This document shows positions 17,308 through 26,419 of a stretch of 64,000 bases of DNA, piece after piece. The notes beneath the pieces were generated by a model. That model made no database searches, was not told the DNA's origin, and saw only the letters and a program-made list of their open reading frames with translations. The DNA is from JBGTGG01 sp964398945 (lineage in GTDB: Bacteria > Bacteroidota > Bacteroidia > Cytophagales > Cyclobacteriaceae). Location of the stretch: assembly GCA_964398945.1 (NCBI GenBank), contig CAYNOT010000007.1, positions 152,998 through 216,997 of the forward strand, read 5' to 3'. Position numbers and translations under genes: made by a program. Each line of letters opens with the position of its first letter. Position 1 is the stretch's first letter.

Positions 17308-19926
17308 TTAATCCTCGAAATTCACACCAATGTTGGTGGCAATACCAATACGGATTCCATAATTAAGGTACTTGCCATCCTGAAAAGCCGCAGCAGCTTC
17401 CAACCGGAAGATGCGCAAAATCCCATCAATGGAATACCCAACCTCCGTGTAATTTTTTGAAGTTGGCGAAGCCAGGTAATTCACAAAGATATTTTCCTGA
17501 ATGCCGAGCATGCGCACATACATAAAATTAGTAACCAGGAATTTTCTGAATTTATAATGTGCATTGGCAGTCAGGTATTGATCGGCTGTACTGTGTTCGT
17601 AATAATCCAACAGACGGAAACTACCCACCGGATCGTTGGTGCTAAATGGTGTTAAGTTACCCAGAAAGTGTTTGTAGTCCATGAAGTATAGCTTGTCCGA
17701 ATTCAAAAACATCCCTGCCTTGGTAGCAAAATCTATCTTCCCACGCACACCAATTTTAAAGGAGTGCTTGAAACCCAATTCGATTTGATCGAAATCGACA
17801 TCGCTATCAAAAATGCTGTTGAACCCTTTACGGTATTTAAAACTCAATACCGGTGAGGAATTGGAAATTTCATACTTGTTTCCGTTCCTGATTCTAAATT
17901 TCAACCACGGTCTTGCTGTCAACGAAACCGATCCAATAAAAGCATTGTGCGGATCAAACCCTGTGTCAGCCAATTCCGCGTTCACCGGACGGTTGTCGGT
18001 ATAGCCTTCCACATTTTTGTTGTTGATCAATGTCCAGTCCGTGTTGTTCATCAATTCATACCTTCTCATCCACGACCAGTCTGTTTCAACCGTGAGGTAG
18101 GGACTAAATCGGTAGCGATAAAGCGCATCCACATAATCGCGCTCATAAATTTTCATCAGGTTCTTTTCCAAAAACAAGGTGGTAAAGGAATTGACAATGG
18201 GCCAAATCGGATTGTCAATGTTGTATTGATCTACATACCTTCCACCTTCCAGCTCAAAGCGATAATTTTTATTGCGCATCGAAAATTTCAAATTACCTGA
18301 AGCTGCTTTTCGGGAGAATGCATAGCGAAACACCGGGCTCACAAGCAAACGTGTTTTGTTCGTGTCTTGTAAAATGATACCATACGAAAGCTTGTAGAAA
18401 AAATTAAAACCCTCTACGCTATTAAAATTTGGAACGGGCGTATGAATCCTAAAGTTGGAATGCTTGCCTGTTTTATAGCTATCGCCCAGGACAATATCCC
18501 ACGGTTGAAACCCTTTATGTTTTGATTGCTTGGTTGTATCCCCGGCTTCTTTCTTACGTTCTACTTCTGCCAGGCTATCGGATTTATGGTAGCCCATGAT
18601 TTCGATATCCGTCAAAGGAATAGGTCGCATCAACGCCCAATGCACAGAATCTTTTTTGTACGCCAGTGAATCAATTTTAAAACTGGTATTTGAAATTACT
18701 TCAGGTTCTTTCTCTTCCTTCTGCTCGGCCTTTTCATATTCCTTTACAATTTTCCTCAACTCCTTTCGGGTGATTTCCTGTCCATCCTCCAATCGTTTTT
18801 GCAACTCTTTCGTTTCTTTTCCGAATTTTGTCTCCACCACCTCCGCACGTTCTTTCTCCAACTTCTCGTCCACCACCTCCATCAACGCAGGCTCTACATA
18901 CACTTCGGGGTTTACTTCAATTTTATAATCACTTACCGATGCCAAATATTTATACACAAACTCAAACCCGAAAAATTTTCCTGCCACATCAAACTGGTGC
19001 GATACCGGAAGCCAGGCTTTGTCTTCGATCGGTGCAAACACTGATTTCATTTGGATTTTGATCCCCAGTTTTGTCGTGTACAAATCAAAACTGTGGATGC
19101 TCCACCAATTTTCCACGATGTAAAGCATTCCCGAAACAACATTGTCGCCCTTTGATCGGGGTGTCACTTTTATCCGGCTCACCTCATAATCACGATCTTT
19201 AAAGGTGCCTTGATATTCAAACCGATAATAGGAAAAAGCACGTGGCGAAAGGGGCGTAACCGTTTCTGCAACTTCAGGTTCGTAAAAGCTTCCGAAAATA
19301 AATTGATTGGGGGAAGTGTTGTTGTCTTTCCCATCACTGCGAATAGAAATTACTTTCTCTTCAAAAGTATTGGGCCGCTTGTATTTTATTTCGCTAACAG
19401 ATTCGGAAATAAAAACACGGTCCTTTTCAATACCTTCTTTCTCCAATGCTTTCTTTGCCAGCCACGGATAATCTTTTAGTTGGCCTACCCCTTTTATATA
19501 AACACGTGCTGAATAACTGTCCAGTTGTTGCCGGTGGTAGTTGGCTTTGGCAATTGCTTTGCGCATGATGGTATAGGCAGGGTCTTCTTTTCCGGCTTCC
19601 ACCACCACATCGCGAAGCATGGTCACTTGTGCTCTCATGGTAATGTTGATTTCCACAAAATCATTTTCGACAGTTACCTGGCGCACAATGGTTTCATATC
19701 CCAAATATTGGAATACAAGTTCGTATTGGCCCGGACGCAACGGAAGTTCGAAGTAACCATTTTCGATGGAGGTAGTGCCCGTTCCCGTTTGCTTCACATA
19801 AATGGTTGTATAGCCTAAGGGTGAACCATCATCTGCGGTGATCGTTCCTTTTATGCCCTGCCCAATGGCGAGGGAAGAACCAGAGAGAAAAAAAACAGAG
19901 AGGAGGGTCTTTGTAAAATAGGTCAT
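17308..19926 (-). CDS. DUF5686 outer-membrane protein with CarboxypepD_reg-like domain
   Basis: An 872-residue envelope protein. The signal peptide (about 1-22) is followed by a carboxypeptidase-regulatory-like beta sandwich (residues about 24-110: IKGTITADDGSPLGYTTIYV, then ENGYFELPLRPG and FQYLGYETIVRQVTV), then a long DUF5686-type region with many aromatic-rich strands (FELEGGRYVDQYN, PLLTVETDWSW-like segments), compatible with an outer-membrane beta-barrel, and a charged helical insert (KELQKRLEDGQEITRKELRK). Function of the family is not established. It ends the sigma-gmk-nadD cluster and its start overlaps the nadD stop (19923-19926). Confidence 0.82.
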   Translation of the reverse strand: MTYFTKTLLSVFFLSGSSLAIGQGIKGTITADDGSPLGYTTIYVKQTGTGTTSIENGYFELPLRPGQYELVFQYLGYETIVRQVTVENDFVEINITMRAQVTMLRDVVVEAGKEDPAYTIMRKAIAKANYHRQQLDSYSARVYIKGVGQLKDYPWLAKKALEKEGIEKDRVFISESVSEIKYKRPNTFEEKVISIRSDGKDNNTSPNQFIFGSFYEPEVAETVTPLSPRAFSYYRFEYQGTFKDRDYEVSRIKVTPRSKGDNVVSGMLYIVENWWSIHSFDLYTTKLGIKIQMKSVFAPIEDKAWLPVSHQFDVAGKFFGFEFVYKYLASVSDYKIEVNPEVYVEPALMEVVDEKLEKERAEVVETKFGKETKELQKRLEDGQEITRKELRKIVKEYEKAEQKEEKEPEVISNTSFKIDSLAYKKDSVHWALMRPIPLTDIEIMGYHKSDSLAEVERKKEAGDTTKQSKHKGFQPWDIVLGDSYKTGKHSNFRIHTPVPNFNSVEGFNFFYKLSYGIILQDTNKTRLLVSPVFRYAFSRKAASGNLKFSMRNKNYRFELEGGRYVDQYNIDNPIWPIVNSFTTLFLEKNLMKIYERDYVDALYRYRFSPYLTVETDWSWMRRYELMNNTDWTLINNKNVEGYTDNRPVNAELADTGFDPHNAFIGSVSLTARPWLKFRIRNGNKYEISNSSPVLSFKYRKGFNSIFDSDVDFDQIELGFKHSFKIGVRGKIDFATKAGMFLNSDKLYFMDYKHFLGNLTPFSTNDPVGSFRLLDYYEHSTADQYLTANAHYKFRKFLVTNFMYVRMLGIQENIFVNYLASPTSKNYTEVGYSIDGILRIFRLEAAAAFQDGKYLNYGIRIGIATNIGVNFED

Positions 19927-20510
19927 TCACTATAAAATTTTTTTTCCCGGATAATGGCTTCTACCGGATCCGGAACCAGATAACGTATGGATTGATTTTT
20001 TCTGATGCATTTCCGAATAAATGTGGCCGATATATCCAACAATGGCGCTTCCACCATGGTAACGTTAGGATGCGATTTTAGGTTGGATAGTTGCACGTTA
20101 GGCCGCGGATAAACATAAAGGCCGTAATCTTCTAAAATGATTTTATGGTTTTTCCATTTTTCAAACGACACCAGATTGTCTTCACCGATAATCACCACAA
20201 AATCTTTATCAGGATGTTTTTCTTTTAAATACACCAATGTGTTGATTGTATAATTTGGTTTGGGCAATCCAAACTCAACATCGCTCACTTCAATTTTATA
20301 GTTTTCATAAGCCGCAGCGCGCACCATATCATACCGGTCAAAATCGTGCAATAAATTTTTACTGGCTTTAAAAGGGTTTTGGGGTGTTACTACCAACCAA
20401 ACTTTTGCCAGGTCGGTTGTTTCTGCCATGATATTGGCAATAATCATGTGCCCAATGTGGACTGGATTAAAGGAACCGAAAAACAAGCCGATCTTTTTTT
20501 TAGCTTCCAT
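19923..20510 (-). CDS. nadD: Nicotinate-nucleotide adenylyltransferase
   Basis: A 195-residue enzyme that joins nicotinate mononucleotide and ATP to deaminated NAD. The nucleotidyltransferase motif GSFNPVHIGHM contains H18-x-G-H21. WLVVTPQNPFK and the C-terminal ISATFIRKCIR (the ISxTxxR motif) complete the signature. Length is normal. It lies between gmk (28 bases upstream) and the DUF5686 gene (overlapping), so the cluster is likely co-transcribed. Confidence 0.95.
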   Translation of the reverse strand: MEAKKKIGLFFGSFNPVHIGHMIIANIMAETTDLAKVWLVVTPQNPFKASKNLLHDFDRYDMVRAAAYENYKIEVSDVEFGLPKPNYTINTLVYLKEKHPDKDFVVIIGEDNLVSFEKWKNHKIILEDYGLYVYPRPNVQLSNLKSHPNVTMVEAPLLDISATFIRKCIRKNQSIRYLVPDPVEAIIREKKFYSE

Positions 20511-20538
20511 ATTCCATTACGGTTGACGATACCGGCAA

Positions 20539-21108
20539 CTATTTGTTACAAAAGGTATCGTATAAATGCTGTGCTTGCTGCAATGAGGTTTCAAGATCTT
20601 CATTCACCAGGATAACATCAAACTTATCCTGAAATGACATTTCAAATTTGGCTTTGAACAACCGTCTGGAAAGGCTGTCTTTTGATTCCGTTCCGCGATC
20701 GGAAAGTCGTTTTTCCAAAATTTCGAGGGATGGTACTTTTACAAAAACAGAAAGTGCTTTATCACCAAAATATTTTTTCAGGTTCAGGCCTCCTTTTACA
20801 TCCACATCAAAAATTACATTTTTGCCACTGTCCCAAATGCGTTGGATTTCTGATTTCAAGGTGCCATAAAAATTCCCTTCGTATACTTCTTCCCATTCGA
20901 TGAATTCATCCTTATCAATTTTGATTTTGAATTCTTCCGGAGTAAGAAAATAATAGTCCTTTCCTTGTACTTCTTTGCGACCACGTTTGTCGCGTGTTGA
21001 TGCTGAAATAGAAAAACCCAGGTCCGGGTTATTGTCGAGCAGGTGTTTTACCAGTGTGGTTTTGCCAGAACCGGAGGGGGCGGAGAAAATGAATGCTTTG
21101 CCCGGCAT
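20539..21108 (-). CDS. gmk: Guanylate kinase
   Basis: A 189-residue enzyme making GDP from GMP and ATP. The P-loop is APSGSGKTTL (Lys16). The GMP-binding region includes SASTRDKRGRKEVQGKDYYF and EWEEVYEGNFYGT, and the lid region RLSDRGTESKDSLSRRL. Length is usual. It starts immediately after the anti-sigma stop (21109), so it is translationally linked to the sigma/anti-sigma pair. Confidence 0.96.
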   Translation of the reverse strand: MPGKAFIFSAPSGSGKTTLVKHLLDNNPDLGFSISASTRDKRGRKEVQGKDYYFLTPEEFKIKIDKDEFIEWEEVYEGNFYGTLKSEIQRIWDSGKNVIFDVDVKGGLNLKKYFGDKALSVFVKVPSLEILEKRLSDRGTESKDSLSRRLFKAKFEMSFQDKFDVILVNEDLETSLQQAQHLYDTFCNK

Positions 21109-21366
21109 TTATCGAAGGGTCGCAATCCGTGCTTTGATTTCATCGACCAGGCCATCCGGGCACTGGCCCGAACATTTTGCTTTTACTAAATCTTTGATTG
21201 CCATTTCCAGGTGATAGGTCTTGAAACACGGCATACACCTTTCAACGTGGTTGGTCAAAAACTCATAGCGTTGCTCCGGGCTGGCTTCTCCATCGATAAT
21301 GGATTGAAGCATTTCAATACAATTTTCTTGGTTGTCACAATTGCTTTTCTTGTCACTTGACTCCAT
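21109..21366 (-). CDS. Zinc-binding anti-sigma factor (ZAS type)
   Basis: An 85-residue soluble protein with the HX3CX2C motif at His40-Cys44-Cys47 (NHVERCMPCFKTY) plus an upstream Cys in NCIEMLQSIIDGEA, the zinc ligands of ZAS/RsrA-type anti-sigma factors. Further Cys in AKCSGQCPDG suggest possible redox sensing. Eight bases downstream of the ECF sigma gene, which it most likely holds inactive. No membrane segment, so the signal would be intracellular. Confidence 0.85.
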   Translation of the reverse strand: MESSDKKSNCDNQENCIEMLQSIIDGEASPEQRYEFLTNHVERCMPCFKTYHLEMAIKDLVKAKCSGQCPDGLVDEIKARIATLR

Positions 21367-21374
21367 AAATTCGC

Positions 21375-21956
21375 TTAATTATAACCCATTTTTTTTGCGT
21401 ACTCACTTAACTTCTCTTTCAATAAATTGCGTGCACGATGCAGCCTGCTTCTCACGGTCCCAATGGGGATGTCCAGGATTTTGGCCATTTCATCATACTT
21501 AAACCCTTCGAGGTCGCACAATATTATTACCGTTCTAAAATCCACATCCAGCGCATTTAAAGCATTGGAGATTTCGTCACCGATCATATCCTGAATGGAT
21601 TCAACCCGCAAATCGGTTGTAATCGGCATATCTACGTCATCTGAGTTATAATAACTCTCTACATCCTGATAATCTACCTTATTGGGTTCTTTGCTCCGTT
21701 TGCGATAATCGTTTATGAAGCTGTTTTTTAAAATTCGGAACAGCCATGCTTTTGCATTAGTTCCTTGTTGAAAGGAGTTAATGAAGCGATATGCTTTTAA
21801 ATAGGTATCCTGTACAAGATCTTTTGCGGCATCCTCATCCAAAGTAAGCCGATAGCCAAAATTGTACATTGAGTTTGTGTGGGGCATAAACTCATTGTGA
21901 AAGATGGAGTCTCTTTCAGTCTCGGAATAATCGTTTTTAGGTGTCTCTTCACTCAT
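21375..21956 (-). CDS. ECF-type RNA polymerase sigma factor
   Basis: A 193-residue group IV sigma factor. Region 2 runs through FGYRLTLDEDAAKDLVQDTY and AKAWLFRILKNSFINDYRK (the -10 contacting helix), and region 4 through VDFRTVIILCDLEGFKYDEM and IPIGTVRSRLHRARNLLKEK. The close linkage with a zinc anti-sigma factor suggests a SigR/SigH-like oxidative or thiol stress sigma. It is the first gene of the minus-strand cluster that continues into gmk, nadD and the DUF5686 gene. Confidence 0.9.
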   Translation of the reverse strand: MSEETPKNDYSETERDSIFHNEFMPHTNSMYNFGYRLTLDEDAAKDLVQDTYLKAYRFINSFQQGTNAKAWLFRILKNSFINDYRKRSKEPNKVDYQDVESYYNSDDVDMPITTDLRVESIQDMIGDEISNALNALDVDFRTVIILCDLEGFKYDEMAKILDIPIGTVRSRLHRARNLLKEKLSEYAKKMGYN

Positions 21957-22048
21957 GTGCAGGGCAAAAATAACAAAAAGCCTGAGATCGAAAATTTGAT
22001 TCTGGCACTTAGGCCATCGATTTTTTAAATTTTCATCATCTCCTTCAC

Positions 22049-22272
22049 GGTTTGTGTATCACAAACTTCTACCCATGGTTTGTGTCCTCACAAACCATCC
22101 TAACTCATTGGTTTGTGTCCCCACAAACTATTTGCAATTTCGATCTGTGAGACACAGACCGAGGGAAAAGTGTCCCCGCAAACCATCTTTCGATCTGTGG
22201 GGCACAGACCCTACTTCAATGGTTTGTGTCCCCACAAACCATCTGCAATTTTCGATCTGTGGGACACAGACC
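22049..22272. repeat. Cluster of short palindromes, two alternating types
   Basis: At least seven near-perfect palindromes of 19-20 bases occur in 225 bases. Type 1 is ggtttgtgtccccacaaacc (22049-22068, 22077-22096, 22110-22129, 22221-22240, with a half copy at 22171-22184). Type 2 is gatctgtgggacacagacc (22142-22160, 22192-22210, 22254-22272). The unit type 1 - spacer - type 2 recurs about every 50-60 bases with conserved spacers (atctgcaatttt, cgagggaaaag). The 421-base gap between the sigma and VWA genes otherwise holds no gene. Confidence 0.85.
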
Positions 22273-22321
22273 GAGGAAAAGAACACCGAGAGGAAATTTT
22301 TATGGAGCAGATTAAAGAAGA

Positions 22322-22352
22322 GCCGTCTGACGGCTTAAAGCGGCCAGACGGC
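22322..22352. terminator. Candidate stem-loop after the VWA gene
   Basis: GCCGTCTG (22322-22329) pairs with CAGACGGC (22345-22352); an alternative nested hairpin gccgtctgacggc also forms. It lies 27 bases past the stop of the minus-strand VWA gene. The U-tract is weak on both strands, so termination is only probable. Confidence 0.45.
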
Positions 22353-22378
22353 TTTGGTAGTTTGAGCGTATTGAAGGC

Positions 22379-24247
22379 TTATTTACTTGCAATCAACCCA
22401 AACGACTTTACCATATTAATGAACTCAACACGATAGCCTTCTTTATCTTTTCCCCGTGCTCCTTCTGCAAGTTGCGCTACATCATCATAATTGAATTTTT
22501 TGATGTAGTCCGAATCTTTCAACAACATCCCGAACCCGGCTACGGAAGCCGACCACCTGAAATTATCGGATGTTTCAGCCAGGGGTGTGTGGCTATCCAC
22601 CAAAGGGTGTACAATCAATTTGCTGTCATCTTCATCAGGCTTTTTGTACCGGAATTTGATGGTCATAATTTCATTCGATGAATTCTTTACAACTTCCTGC
22701 CTCTTATTTGATTGATATTTCAAATCATCGACACTAAAATCACTGCTCACGCCTACCGGAATAATTTCGTACAAGGCAGTCACCGTATGGCCGGAGCCCA
22801 ATTCACCTGCATCTTTTTTATCGTTGTTAAAGTCTTCGCTCTTCAACATCCTGTTTTCATAACCGATCAAACGATATGCTTTCACTTTGGCAGGATTGAA
22901 CTCAATTTGAAGTTTCACGTCTTTTGCGATGGTGAACAGCGTTCCACCAAATTCATTTACCAATACTTTTCGTGCTTCGGTAATGTTGTCGATATAGGCA
23001 TAATTGCCGTTCCCTTTGTCGGCCAGGATTTCCATTTTGGAATCTTTATAGTTGCCCATCCCAAACCCGAGCACGGTAAGGAAAATCCCATCCTTCCGTT
23101 TTTGCTCGATAAGTTTTTCCATGGAGTCGTTGCTGGAAGCGCCAACATTAAAATCACCATCGGTTGCCAGGATCACCCGGTTGTTTCCACCTTTAATAAA
23201 ATGATCTTTTGCAGTGGCATACGCCAACTCAATACCTGCCCCACCCGCAGTTGATCCACCCGATTGCAATTTGTTTAATGCGTTCAGGATTTTATTTTTT
23301 TCCTTTCCGGAAGTAGGCTCCAATACTAATCCTGCTGCACCAGCGTACACTACTATTGAAACATGGTCTTCCGGACGCAGTTCTTCTACCAACATTTTAA
23401 AAGAAGATTTCAACAATGGAAGTTTGTTCGCATCCGACATCGAACCCGAAACATCAATCAGGAAAACCAAATTGGATGGGGGCAAATCTTTGGTTGGAAT
23501 ACTTTTTCCCTGCAAGCCGATATGTACAAGTTTATGTTTTGTATTCCAGGGAGCGGTTGAAATCTCCGTGTGAATGGCAAACGGGTCTTTTCCTTTTGGT
23601 TGTTCGTAGTCATAGTTGAAATAGTTCACCATTTCTTCAATACGAATCGCTTCTGCAGGTGGGCGTTGGCCATTGTTAATGAAGCGTCTTAGGTTAGAAT
23701 ATGAAGCGGCATCCACATCAATCGAGAAAGTAGAAAGCGGCTCATTCAACGCAACTTTAAATGTGTTTTCTTCAAGGCCTTTGTACTCTTCACTGTTTTG
23801 ATGTTGAGGTTGTTGCCAGTTGATGGAATTGTAATCCGCGGGAGCGTATTGTGAATAGACTTCAGTTTTCTTGTCCCTACGTGTACTCTGAACGCCAGCA
23901 ACCCTTCCTTGTAAATATCCAGTAACAACAACTTCGCTAAGTTGAGCACGATCTATAACCATCGTTACATTTACTATATCCTTCGATCCGGTTTTGACTT
24001 CCTTCGTTTGAAAACCAACGAAAGAAAAAACAAGTGTTCCTCCCGCATTGGGTACAGATAACTGATACTCCCCCAATGCATTGGTGGTGGTCCCGGTTGC
24101 CGTACCTTTTAAGGTTACATTTACACCCGGTAGGCCTAATCCATCATCTGCGGAAATAACTTTTCCGGTAATGTTCCGCGTTGCCCGGTGATGAAATGAG
24201 GACATCGCGAGCAATCCAGTTAGCAAAATTCCAATTTTAGTTTTCAT
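22379..24247 (-). CDS. von Willebrand factor A protein with CarboxypepD_reg-like N-terminus (YfbK type)
   Basis: A 622-residue exported protein. After a signal sequence (MKTKIGILLTGLLAMSSF) comes a carboxypeptidase-regulatory-like domain (ITGKVISADDGLGLPGVNVT to QLSEVVVTGYLQGR), then the YfbK-like N-terminal part (YASNLRRFINNG-like: AASYSNLRRFINNGQRPP), a VWA domain with MIDAS motif DVSGSMS and the second site ATDGDFNVG, and a C-terminal DUF3520-like region. VWA domains bind partners through a metal; the family function is unknown. I chose the ATG at 24247 since the longer frame adds 17 residues before the signal peptide. Divergent from the sigma gene at 24424. Confidence 0.85.
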   Translation of the reverse strand: MKTKIGILLTGLLAMSSFHHRATRNITGKVISADDGLGLPGVNVTLKGTATGTTTNALGEYQLSVPNAGGTLVFSFVGFQTKEVKTGSKDIVNVTMVIDRAQLSEVVVTGYLQGRVAGVQSTRRDKKTEVYSQYAPADYNSINWQQPQHQNSEEYKGLEENTFKVALNEPLSTFSIDVDAASYSNLRRFINNGQRPPAEAIRIEEMVNYFNYDYEQPKGKDPFAIHTEISTAPWNTKHKLVHIGLQGKSIPTKDLPPSNLVFLIDVSGSMSDANKLPLLKSSFKMLVEELRPEDHVSIVVYAGAAGLVLEPTSGKEKNKILNALNKLQSGGSTAGGAGIELAYATAKDHFIKGGNNRVILATDGDFNVGASSNDSMEKLIEQKRKDGIFLTVLGFGMGNYKDSKMEILADKGNGNYAYIDNITEARKVLVNEFGGTLFTIAKDVKLQIEFNPAKVKAYRLIGYENRMLKSEDFNNDKKDAGELGSGHTVTALYEIIPVGVSSDFSVDDLKYQSNKRQEVVKNSSNEIMTIKFRYKKPDEDDSKLIVHPLVDSHTPLAETSDNFRWSASVAGFGMLLKDSDYIKKFNYDDVAQLAEGARGKDKEGYRVEFINMVKSFGLIASK

Positions 24248-24423
24248 AATCTTTTCATTTGATTCGGTGGTGGGATGCCCAACCCAAAAAGATTCCATAA
24301 GCCAAACAGAAAAAAATTACTATTTTTCACGTGTTTATATTTATTTCTTAAAAACCGGCCACGTGGAATGCCTCAAACAAACATCCTGTTTACGGCAAAA
24401 ATTTTCATGTGGCATTTCAAAAA

Positions 24424-24981
24424 ATGCGCGTTTCCAAATCATATTCGACCCAACCTGATGATGAATTGATTCGCTTGTACAAAGCAGATTATGATCTTGA
24501 AATCCTTGGGGAACTGTACAAACGCTACACGGGGTTGGTTTTTGGCGTGTGCCTGAAATACCTCAAAGACCGCGAGGCCAGCCAGGATGCCGTCATGCAA
24601 ATCTTCGAAAAACTGATTAAAAGCCTGCTGGAGCACGAAATCACGCATTTTAAGAGCTGGCTGTATGTCACCTCCCGCAACCATGTGCTGATGCAGTTGC
24701 GCAAAAAGAAAGACGTTCCACTCGAAGAAATCCCACAAAATTTTATGGAAAGCGATGTGGAAATGCATCAGGAGGATGCGTTGGAATCGAATCTTGGTAA
24801 ATTGGAAAAATGTATTGAAAAGCTGGTCGAAGAACAAAAAGCGTGTGTCACGTTGTTCTACCTGCAGCACAAATGCTATCAGGAGATCAACGAACTGACA
24901 GGTTATGATCTCAAAAAAGTGAAAAGTTATATTCAAAACGGAAAACGAAACCTGAAAATCTGCCTCGAAAGCAATGGCTGA
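24424..24981 (+). CDS. ECF-type RNA polymerase sigma factor
   Basis: A 185-residue group IV sigma factor with region 2 (LGELYKRYTGLVFGVCLKYL, KDREASQDAVMQIFEKLIKS, FKSWLYVTSRNHVLMQLRKK) and region 4 (KLVEEQKACVTLFYLQHKCY, QEINELTGYDLKKVKSYIQN). The ATG at 24424 is preferred over a GTG at 24409. It overlaps the downstream membrane anti-sigma-like gene by 8 bases and diverges from the VWA gene across a 176-base spacer, so the three genes likely form one regulatory unit. Confidence 0.88.
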   Translation: MRVSKSYSTQPDDELIRLYKADYDLEILGELYKRYTGLVFGVCLKYLKDREASQDAVMQIFEKLIKSLLEHEITHFKSWLYVTSRNHVLMQLRKKKDVPLEEIPQNFMESDVEMHQEDALESNLGKLEKCIEKLVEEQKACVTLFYLQHKCYQEINELTGYDLKKVKSYIQNGKRNLKICLESNG

Positions 24982-26335
24982 TCTCAACAACGATATCGAA
25001 AAATATTTGAAAGGCGAACTTTCCCCGGCCGATCGGTATCGGCTCGAAAAGCTTGCACTTGACGATCCCTTTTTAGCAGAAGCACTGGAGGGTGCCGGGG
25101 AAATAAGTGCAAAAGATTTTCATCACGACTTGAACCAGATCCATTCCACACTTGACAAACGCATTGCTGAAAAAGGGAAAGGTGGTTCAGGCTGGTATTG
25201 GCCAATGCGCATTGCTGCTGGTGTTCTGTTGTTGATTTGCTCTTCTTATTTGGTTTATTTTTTCACTAATAATGATGTCGCAAATGATCTTGCACTCAAT
25301 GAAACGAAAGATACAACCCCTGTTGAAAAAGAAGTGCAGCCCCTTCTTTCGGATTCAATAACACCTGCCCAACCTATTGAGGAAAAAACCGAAAGCACTG
25401 TTTCAAAAAACCCGGCCCTCAAAAAAATAAATCCGCAACAACAACCCACTCCACTCGCAAAGACAGATAGGACTGAAAATGATAAGGCTGTAGAAAAAGA
25501 AGCGGAAGACCAAGCTATTGATGTTGTTTCGCAAGCAGAACAAGTAACAGGGATTGCCGCCAGTGAAAAACCACCGACAGAAGCATCGCCTCTAAGAAGT
25601 GAAGAATCAAAAATTACATCAAAACCTGAAGAGACAAATCGTGCAAAGAAAATGGCTGTACCACAAGGGGCCACAACCCCTCAACAAGGGAATTTACGAA
25701 ATGGGTTTATGGCGGATAAAGCAGACCACCGCCTTATAAAAGGAAAAGTAATTGATGTGGAAGACGGCTCGCCACTTCCTGGTGTAAATGTGCTCGTGAA
25801 AGGGACCTCCACCGGAACGATGACCGATTTAGATGGCAACTATCAAATCCGGATTGAAGATACAGACCATGCATTGGTGTTTTCATTTATCGGGCTGGAA
25901 ACAAAAGAAGAAAAAATTGATGGCCGTTCCCAACTCGATGTGCAAATGGACCAGGATGTATCGGAGCTCAGTGAAGTTGTGGTAACCGGATATGGGTACA
26001 GTGAAAATGATATCTTCACGAATACCTTATCGGATTATGTTCAGGCAGAACCGGAAGGTGGTTTCAAAGCATATAAAATATATTTAGAAGACAACCTGCA
26101 TTACCCCATTCAAGCCATTGAGAATAAAGTGCAGGGAAAAGTTACCGTGCGTTTCGATATCTCCCCGACAGGAGTCATTTCCGATTTTCAAGTCACAAAA
26201 GGGATTGGTTTTGGTTGCGATGAAGAAGCTATCCGGTTGATCCGTCAGGGGCCAAAATGGTCGGCACCAAGGCGTGGCGATGTGAGCGTAAAAGGAAGGG
26301 TGAAAGTCAGGATGAAATTTACGCTTCCAAAATAA
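24974..26335 (+). CDS. Membrane anti-sigma-like protein fused to CarboxypepD_reg and TonB C-terminal domains
   Basis: A 453-residue single-pass protein. Residues 1-75 are acidic and helical (NNDIEKYLKGELSPADRYRL, DDPFLAEALEGAG), like cytoplasmic anti-sigma N-termini in Bacteroidota. One membrane helix follows at about 77-96 (MRIAAGVLLLICSSYLVYFF), then a Pro/Glu/Lys-rich periplasmic linker, a CarboxypepD_reg-like domain (LIKGKVIDVEDGSPLPGVNV to LSEVVVTGYGYSEND), and a TonB C-terminal-like domain (VQGKVTVRFDISPTGVISDF with KVRMKFTLPK). It overlaps the sigma gene. Likely role: periplasm-to-sigma signalling; this is inferred from layout. Confidence 0.8.
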   Translation: MADLNNDIEKYLKGELSPADRYRLEKLALDDPFLAEALEGAGEISAKDFHHDLNQIHSTLDKRIAEKGKGGSGWYWPMRIAAGVLLLICSSYLVYFFTNNDVANDLALNETKDTTPVEKEVQPLLSDSITPAQPIEEKTESTVSKNPALKKINPQQQPTPLAKTDRTENDKAVEKEAEDQAIDVVSQAEQVTGIAASEKPPTEASPLRSEESKITSKPEETNRAKKMAVPQGATTPQQGNLRNGFMADKADHRLIKGKVIDVEDGSPLPGVNVLVKGTSTGTMTDLDGNYQIRIEDTDHALVFSFIGLETKEEKIDGRSQLDVQMDQDVSELSEVVVTGYGYSENDIFTNTLSDYVQAEPEGGFKAYKIYLEDNLHYPIQAIENKVQGKVTVRFDISPTGVISDFQVTKGIGFGCDEEAIRLIRQGPKWSAPRRGDVSVKGRVKVRMKFTLPK

Positions 26336-26419
26336 TCGAACTTCTCTATGTTTTAAAAGCATGCAACTTATTAACTTGAGCGGGGTCTGTTGTTATTAAT
26401 AATTGATCCTGACTACACT

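Noticed and set aside
17260..17460. 66-codon plus-strand frame across the recO end
   Set aside because: It overlaps recO in another frame and the convergent DUF5686 gene; no features of a protein.
22049..22272. CRISPR array
   Set aside because: Repeats are short, fully palindromic, of two types, and spacers are repeated rather than unique. No cas genes are present.
22054..22436. Two plus-strand frames through the palindrome cluster
   Set aside because: Their repeats (VCVPTN, LWGTDP) are simply the translated palindromes; the two overlapping frames have no leader, and the 3' ends run into the VWA gene.
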